Shown here piece after piece: positions 21,970-26,212 of a stretch of 26,212 nt of DNA. Position 1 is the stretch's first letter; every line of letters starts with the position of its first letter. The translations under genes were made by a program, and so were the position numbers. The stretch is taken from IMG/VR virus record IMGVR_UViG_3300017727_000132, positions 1-26,212 of that record; one strand, given 5' to 3'. Under the pieces are notes generated by a model that ran no database searches, was not told where the DNA came from, and saw nothing but the letters and a program-made list of their open reading frames with translations. The DNA comes from a virus.

Positions 21970-23268
21970 ATGGGATATTCGTGGAATAAAGATATGACAA
22001 TTGATGACCAATGGCAGAGTTGGCAAGACAATACAGATTTAACTAAAATACCAGACATAGATACAGATACACTAAAAGAAACAATCATTAAAGATTTGAC
22101 CTTTGTATCTGCTATGACAGTACAAGAATATACGCTTTATCAAAAATTTCAGGAAGTAAAGTTTAGATACCCTACAGCAGAAACAAATAGTTTCTTTGAT
22201 GATAAGCCTGCTATGGTAAGACCAGATCAGGCCACAGTTATACAAGAAGTAAAGAATAACTTTTGGTTACCTGAAGACCCCGAAGAATATCAAAACTTAC
22301 AACCAGAATTAATTTGGACAGATGGTGCTGAGGTACAATCACATACAAATGCCAAAGGCAGTGAAATCTGGAATGCATTAAGAACATTTTTATCTACCAT
22401 GAAAAACAATAGTAATATTGGTAGAAATCTAAACTTTTTAGTTAGAGATAAAGTAACACAAAAATACTTAGGCGTTATTTGTATGAGTAGTGATTTCTTA
22501 GACCTTACACCAAGGGACGAATATATTGGTTGGGAAAGAGAAGCTAAAACTCAGAGAATGATTAATCATACTTGCATTGGTAGTACAATTGTACCTATAC
22601 AACCACTTGGTTATAATCTAGTAGGTGGTAAATTACTTGCGTTATTATGTTTATCAGATACAGTAGAGAAAACATGGGAACACCAATACAAAGATAAATT
22701 AGTTGGTGTTACAACTACAAGTTTATACGGTAAAACTAAAGTAATACCATTATCACAATACGATAGATTAAAGAACTGGAAGAAAATGGGTTGGACAGCT
22801 GGTTCAGTTTCATACGAACCAGAAAAAACAACTAATACTATGATACAACAATGGTTGATGAAAAATCATACATACAAATACTTTGAATGGTACGTTGCAA
22901 AGAAACCTAGTGGCCAACCACATAAGAGAGATCATAGAAATAGAAGCAGAGCATTTACATATAGTAAACTAGGTGTTGATAAGAAGCTACAAAAGTCTGA
23001 ACACGCTAGAGGTATATACTTTGGTGAACTATATGAGAATACTAATCAATTTTTAAGAGAAGAAATTAAAGAAGATAAACTAATAAGAAAATTTGACAAC
23101 TCAGTAGAAGCGTTAACTGATTTGTGGAAGAATAAGTATGCTAGAAAAAGACTAGCCAGTTTAAAGAAACAAGATAGAGTATCAAAAGAAACACACTTTT
23201 ACGATGATATTATATATTTAAATTGGGAAGAGTGTAAGAATAAGTACTTACAGGACGTTGGAAGATAG
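21970..23268 (+). CDS. DruA/DUF4338-like protein
   Basis: A 432-aa protein. The central region (about 155-280) follows the DUF4338 pattern: KYLGVICMSSDFLDLTPRD, IGW at 186-188, an N-x-x-x-x-x-x-x-P-I/V segment (199-212), LxGGKLLALLCL, W236-x-x-x-Y240, LVGVTTTSLYGK (244-255), and S262-x-YDRLKNWKKMGWTAG. DUF4338 is the family of DruA from the Druantia anti-phage system, whose biochemistry is not settled; phages also carry members. The N-terminal 150 and C-terminal 150 residues are extra, the latter very basic, suggesting nucleic acid contact. It is a single-gene unit with its own promoter. The match is from pattern memory, hence moderate confidence. Confidence 0.6.
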   Translation: MGYSWNKDMTIDDQWQSWQDNTDLTKIPDIDTDTLKETIIKDLTFVSAMTVQEYTLYQKFQEVKFRYPTAETNSFFDDKPAMVRPDQATVIQEVKNNFWLPEDPEEYQNLQPELIWTDGAEVQSHTNAKGSEIWNALRTFLSTMKNNSNIGRNLNFLVRDKVTQKYLGVICMSSDFLDLTPRDEYIGWEREAKTQRMINHTCIGSTIVPIQPLGYNLVGGKLLALLCLSDTVEKTWEHQYKDKLVGVTTTSLYGKTKVIPLSQYDRLKNWKKMGWTAGSVSYEPEKTTNTMIQQWLMKNHTYKYFEWYVAKKPSGQPHKRDHRNRSRAFTYSKLGVDKKLQKSEHARGIYFGELYENTNQFLREEIKEDKLIRKFDNSVEALTDLWKNKYARKRLASLKKQDRVSKETHFYDDIIYLNWEECKNKYLQDVGR

Positions 23269-23324
23269 TCGATTCGCTACAAAAAATGACTAAAAAGAAC
23301 AAAATAAGAACAAATATAGTCAAA

Positions 23325-23386
23325 AAACCCTTGTTTTCCAACGAAAAATAAACGCTTGACATTTACGATCTTTTCCTTTAGGATGG
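23325..23386 (+). repeat. 62-nt promoter repeat, copy 1 (upstream of cobT-like gene)
   Basis: Aligned without gaps to 25665-25726, about 48 of 62 positions are identical. Identical blocks are AAACCCTT, CAACGAAAAATAAA (23339-23352, an A-rich UP-element-like stretch) and TTTCCTTTAGGATGG (23372-23386), which contains the -10. The rest of the 23269-23395 gap shows only A-rich sequence. Confidence 0.8.
23356..23384 (+). promoter_or_regulatory. Sigma70-like promoter of the cobT-like gene
   Basis: TTGACA (23356-23361), 17-bp spacer, TAGGAT (23379-23384). The predicted start is about 23391, 5 nt before ATG 23396 and 23 nt before ATG 23414. TATATT at 23390-23395 is an alternative -10 but has no -35 at a proper distance. 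Confidence 0.7.
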
Positions 23387-23413
23387 ATCTATATTATGAA
23401 AAAGGACACACTT

Positions 23414-25654
23414 ATGAATTTAGATGTAAAATCTAATCTTGCAAAATTACTTGCTACAGAAAATATTACAATTCAACATGATAATGTTAAGACAGCTTCT
23501 TTCGATGTAAAGAATAGAGTACTTACATTACCTATATTCAAACAACAATCTGGTGACGTTACTGATATGTTAATAGCACATGAATGTGCTCACGCATTAT
23601 GGACTCCTTATAAAGAATGGGAAGGCATTACTGATCCTGAATTAAGATCATATGTTAACGTATTAGAAGATTGTAGAATTGACTTATTAATTCAAGCAAA
23701 ATATCCAGGTACTGTTAGAAATTACTTGAATGGTTTTGATATACTAGAAAAAAAAGATTTCTTTGGTCTATTTGGTAAAGATATTAATAAAGACCTTATG
23801 ATTATTGATAAGATCAATCTAAGATCAAAATCATTACAAAGATTACCATTTGGTTGGTCTGAACAAGATAAACAATGGTTAGCTAAAGTTGACACAATGA
23901 AAACTTTTGATGATGTACTTACTCTTGCAAAAGAAATATTAGATTGGCAAAAACAACAAGTTGAAGAAATGAGAAAGTTACCTGATTTTGACAATCATGT
24001 AATTGCAAAAAATTATGAACTATCTGATGATGAAGACGAAGACGAGTCAGATACAGAATCACAAGAAGACGGTAACTCTGAGGGTAATAGTGAAGAACAA
24101 AATAACTTCTCTAATGAAGAAGCTGATGATGAAAAAGATAGTAATCAATCAGGTGCCTCTGAAAAATCAGATGAGAAAAAAGAAGAAGCTAAGTCTGAGG
24201 GTGTTGCTCAACAATATGGTTCAGGTTCAGGCGGTGACGCAACTCAAAGAAAATTATTAAAAGCAGTTACAGATGATTCATATACTCAAAAATCTGAAGA
24301 GTTATTAGATGATAAGTCCAAAGGATTTGCTTATGGTAATTTACCAGAACCAAACTTAAAAGATATTACATCTTACAAAGAATTTCTAAAGACTTTTGCA
24401 ACTCATAAATCAAAACAAAATTATGGTAACTATGATGTATGGTTAAGAGATACCTTTAAAAGATTTAAAAAAGATAACAAGAAAACTGTTAACTATCTAG
24501 TTAAAGAGTTTGAAATGAAAAAGTCTGCTCAAGCATATAAAAGAGCTAGTCAGGATAAGACAGGTATTATTGATCCTTTAAAATTACCTTCTTACAAATA
24601 TTCAGATGATATCTTTAAAAGATTAACTATCATTCCTGATGGTAAAAACCATGGTATGATGATGTTACTAGATTGGTCTGGTTCAATGTCTGATACTCTA
24701 ATGCATACAGTTGAACAATTGTTAAACTTAGTTGAGTTTGTAAGAAAGGTTAATATACCTTTTGAAGTTTACTTCTTTACTAGTGAGAGAAAATATTGGG
24801 CGTCTAATGAAACTACTGAAACAAAATCATTTAATCACAAAGACGGTGATTGGAGATTTGAAGACTTTAATTTAGTAAACTGTTTTAGCCACAGAATGAC
24901 TAAAAAAGAATTTGAATTAGCTGGTATGTATATGTACCACATGGCATTTTATTACAACGCTAGTTATGTTTATCATAAACATATGGATAGTGATATGTGG
25001 ATGGCAAGAAATGAAAGTTACGGTATACCTGGTGAGTTTTACTTAGGTAATACTCCGTTAAACGAAGCACTTGTATTTTGTAATAAGTTAATACCAATGT
25101 TTAAAGAGAAATATGGTATTGAGAAAATGTCATTTATTACTTTAACAGATGGTGGTGCCAATTCATTCAGACATACTATCGTAGATAAAAACGACCAGTA
25201 TGGTACAAAACAAGATTACGATAAAACAGCTATCATACAATCTGGTAAAAAGAAAATGGTACTAGAAGGTTATGGTGACTTAACTAACAAACTGTTAAGA
25301 TTTCTAAGAACTTCATACGATCTTAACAATATTGGTTTCTATATTCTTAAAAGAGTTAGAAAATGGGATATTGAAAAGCATATGCCTGGAAAAGATTATA
25401 TGCAACGTGAACAACAGTATCAAAAAGCAAGAAAACAATTTACTAAAGACAAGGCATTGGCAGTAAATAAAGAAGGATACAATAAGTACTTCTTACTTGA
25501 TGGTAAAAAACTGAAAGTAGAGAATTTTGATCTATCTCAGGCTACTGTTAAGAAAGGAACTTCTAGTGAATTAAAGCGAATCTTCGCTGGTTCTATGAAG
25601 AATCGACTAGTTTCCAGAGTGATTTTAAGCAAGTTTATCGAGGAGGTTGCATAA
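23414..25654 (+). CDS. cobT: CobT-like protein: zincin-like N-terminus plus VWA domain
   Basis: A 746-aa protein from ATG 23414, chosen because AAGGA at 23402-23406 lies 7 nt upstream; in-frame ATG 23396 is almost at the mRNA 5' end. The N-terminal domain has HECAH (56-60) in MLIAHECAHALWTP and NVLEDCRID (82-90), an HExxH...ExxR arrangement suggesting a zinc site. A long acidic Asp/Glu/Ser linker spans about 204-262. The C-terminal VWA domain has MIDAS DWSGS (420-424), T547 in GNTPLNEAL and D579 in TLTDGG. This is the architecture of CobT/VWA partners of MoxR ATPases. Its partner ATPase follows with a matching promoter. Literal cobaltochelatase activity is doubtful without CobN. Confidence 0.8.
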   Translation: MNLDVKSNLAKLLATENITIQHDNVKTASFDVKNRVLTLPIFKQQSGDVTDMLIAHECAHALWTPYKEWEGITDPELRSYVNVLEDCRIDLLIQAKYPGTVRNYLNGFDILEKKDFFGLFGKDINKDLMIIDKINLRSKSLQRLPFGWSEQDKQWLAKVDTMKTFDDVLTLAKEILDWQKQQVEEMRKLPDFDNHVIAKNYELSDDEDEDESDTESQEDGNSEGNSEEQNNFSNEEADDEKDSNQSGASEKSDEKKEEAKSEGVAQQYGSGSGGDATQRKLLKAVTDDSYTQKSEELLDDKSKGFAYGNLPEPNLKDITSYKEFLKTFATHKSKQNYGNYDVWLRDTFKRFKKDNKKTVNYLVKEFEMKKSAQAYKRASQDKTGIIDPLKLPSYKYSDDIFKRLTIIPDGKNHGMMMLLDWSGSMSDTLMHTVEQLLNLVEFVRKVNIPFEVYFFTSERKYWASNETTETKSFNHKDGDWRFEDFNLVNCFSHRMTKKEFELAGMYMYHMAFYYNASYVYHKHMDSDMWMARNESYGIPGEFYLGNTPLNEALVFCNKLIPMFKEKYGIEKMSFITLTDGGANSFRHTIVDKNDQYGTKQDYDKTAIIQSGKKKMVLEGYGDLTNKLLRFLRTSYDLNNIGFYILKRVRKWDIEKHMPGKDYMQREQQYQKARKQFTKDKALAVNKEGYNKYFLLDGKKLKVENFDLSQATVKKGTSSELKRIFAGSMKNRLVSRVILSKFIEEVA

Positions 25655-25675
25655 TGAGAGGCGGAAACCCTTACC

Positions 25676-25701
25676 TGGCAACGAAAAATAAAGGGTTGCC
25701 A
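25676..25701 (+). other. Inverted repeat overlapping the cobS-like -35
   Basis: TGGCAAC and GTTGCCA, a perfect 7-bp stem with a 12-nt A-rich loop. The right arm includes the TTGCCA -35 hexamer, as at the gp55 promoter. It may be an operator or a hairpin at the end of the cobT-like mRNA; no T-run follows. Confidence 0.45.
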
Positions 25702-25724
25702 AATGCGAATCTTTCCTTTAGGAT
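25696..25724 (+). promoter_or_regulatory. Sigma70-like promoter of the cobS-like gene
   Basis: TTGCCA (25696-25701), 17-bp spacer, TAGGAT (25719-25724). The predicted start is about 25731, 4 nt before ATG 25735 and 28 nt before ATG 25759. It aligns base for base with the cobT-like promoter. Confidence 0.68.
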
Positions 25725-25758
25725 GGTATTATAAATGAAAAAGAAAGGACATTACACT

Positions 25759-26212
25759 ATGTTAAACACTAAACAACAAGAATTCGTTGATTATGCTGTT
25801 AGTAAGTATAACACAAACGAATTGACGGTTTCTGAACTAAAAGAAGCCAACAAACATTTTGGTTGCAAGTATGCACCTCAATGGTTGATTAAAAATGCCG
25901 ATTATAAAATCGGTAAATCATTATTCAAATTACCTGTAGAAGCTTCAGATGTTTCTACTGTAAAAACTGAATCAAAATCTGGTACTGCCGAAAAACTTAT
26001 GACTAAGGCACCAGAGGTTGAAACTAAAAGCGAAGCTGCTTATATTGTTTCATCACTTACTGGTAACATCGTACCTAAAAAAGATCCAGTTTTCGTATCT
26101 TTTGGTAATTATCCTGATGTAAAATCAATTATCAAATCTAATATGTTCTACCCTATCTTTATTACTGGTTTATCTGGTAATGGTAAGACTATGGGTGTTA
26201 CTCAAGCTTGTG
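25759..26212 (+). CDS. cobS: CobS/MoxR-like AAA+ ATPase, 3' end outside window
   Basis: Partial gene, first 151 codons. The chosen ATG has AAAGGA at 25744-25749, 9 nt upstream; in-frame ATG 25735 would add eight residues. An N-terminal region of about 100 residues resembling a small DNA- or protein-binding module (VSELKEANKHFGCKYAPQWL) precedes the AAA+ core. PIFITGLSGNGKTMGVTQAC has Walker A GLSGNGKT at 137-144. Marine T4-like phages carry this gene, annotated cobS after the cobaltochelatase subunit. MoxR-type ATPases pair with VWA proteins, and the upstream neighbour is exactly that. It is truncated by the window edge, not by mutation. Confidence 0.85.
   Translation, partial: MLNTKQQEFVDYAVSKYNTNELTVSELKEANKHFGCKYAPQWLIKNADYKIGKSLFKLPVEASDVSTVKTESKSGTAEKLMTKAPEVETKSEAAYIVSSLTGNIVPKKDPVFVSFGNYPDVKSIIKSNMFYPIFITGLSGNGKTMGVTQAC

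Larger units (their letters stand above)
25665..25726 (+). repeat. 62-nt promoter repeat, copy 2 (upstream of cobS-like gene)
   Basis: Second copy of the element at 23325-23386. The two direct copies flank the cobT-like gene. This copy also contains a 7-bp inverted repeat (TGGCAAC 25676-25682 / GTTGCCA 25695-25701) that copy 1 lacks. Confidence 0.8.

Noticed and set aside
23390-23395. TATATT as the cobT-like -10
   Set aside because: It would need a -35 about 17 bp upstream, where the sequence is TTTCCT-like; the TTGACA is 28 bp away, and the block conserved with the cobS-like copy instead contains TAGGAT.
23269-23395. CRISPR-like or attachment-site repeats
   Set aside because: Only two copies of the 62-nt element exist in the window, spaced by a whole gene, each with promoter hexamers; no spacers, integrase or tRNA target is present.
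24003-24260. Open frame of 85 codons inside the acidic linker of the cobT-like gene
   Set aside because: It is a +1-frame shadow of a low-complexity GAT/GAA-rich region, giving a Lys/Met/Asn-rich nonsense protein without its own ribosome site.

Overview
This window is a gene-dense, AT-rich stretch of a T4-like (Straboviridae-type) myovirus genome with every gene on the + strand. The gene order (sheath gp18, tube gp19, portal gp20, gp67-like core, protease gp21, scaffold gp22, major capsid gp23, then uvsY, uvsW, gp55, gp47, gp46) is that of marine T4-like phages. Low GC, almost exclusive AGA arginine codons, many 2-oxoglutarate (2OG)/Fe(II) oxygenases, a cobS-like gene and the absence of photosynthesis genes here suggest a marine phage related to the cyanophage/pelagiphage group. 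A heterotroph such as SAR11 is a plausible host, but this is inference; the window itself does not name the host.

Region 1 (1-9620) is the late virion module. Exact TATAAATA late-promoter boxes lie upstream of gp18, gp21 and gp22, with TATAAGTA variants before gp20 and gp23. Between gp67 and gp21 sit an 84-aa unknown, three small beta-rich proteins (two apparently paralogous) and a 2OG oxygenase. A strong rho-independent terminator follows gp23. Region 2 (9620-10490) holds a small membrane-anchored coiled-coil protein and a second tail-tube-family protein in the position where cyanophages usually carry gp3.

Region 3 (10490-21930) is the recombination and late-transcription module: uvsY, 2OG oxygenase, uvsW and an Sm-like protein; then gp55, a flavin-dependent halogenase, gp47, 2OG, gp46, three 2OG-fold proteins, peptide deformylase and another 2OG protein. 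Neighbouring genes overlap or nearly abut. Seven 2OG-fold proteins occur in the window, six of them here, and they even separate gp47 from gp46. Region 4 (21930-26212) has three single-gene units: a DruA/DUF4338-like protein, a CobT-like protein combining an HExxH zincin signature with a VWA/MIDAS domain, and a CobS/MoxR-like AAA+ ATPase cut off by the window end.

The most unusual regulatory signal is a set of five sigma70-like promoters (uvsY, gp55, the DruA-like gene, cobT-like, cobS-like), all with a 17-bp spacer. In each, the predicted transcription start falls within about 5 nt of an ATG. The first three would be leaderless mRNAs. The last two sit in a 62-nt direct repeat and have a second in-frame ATG with a good Shine-Dalgarno (SD) sequence. 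A second global signal is codon context: Asp-Ala is written GAC-GCN about 33 times against GAT-GCN 4 times, as if GATGC were avoided. No tRNA, insertion sequence or CRISPR array was seen.
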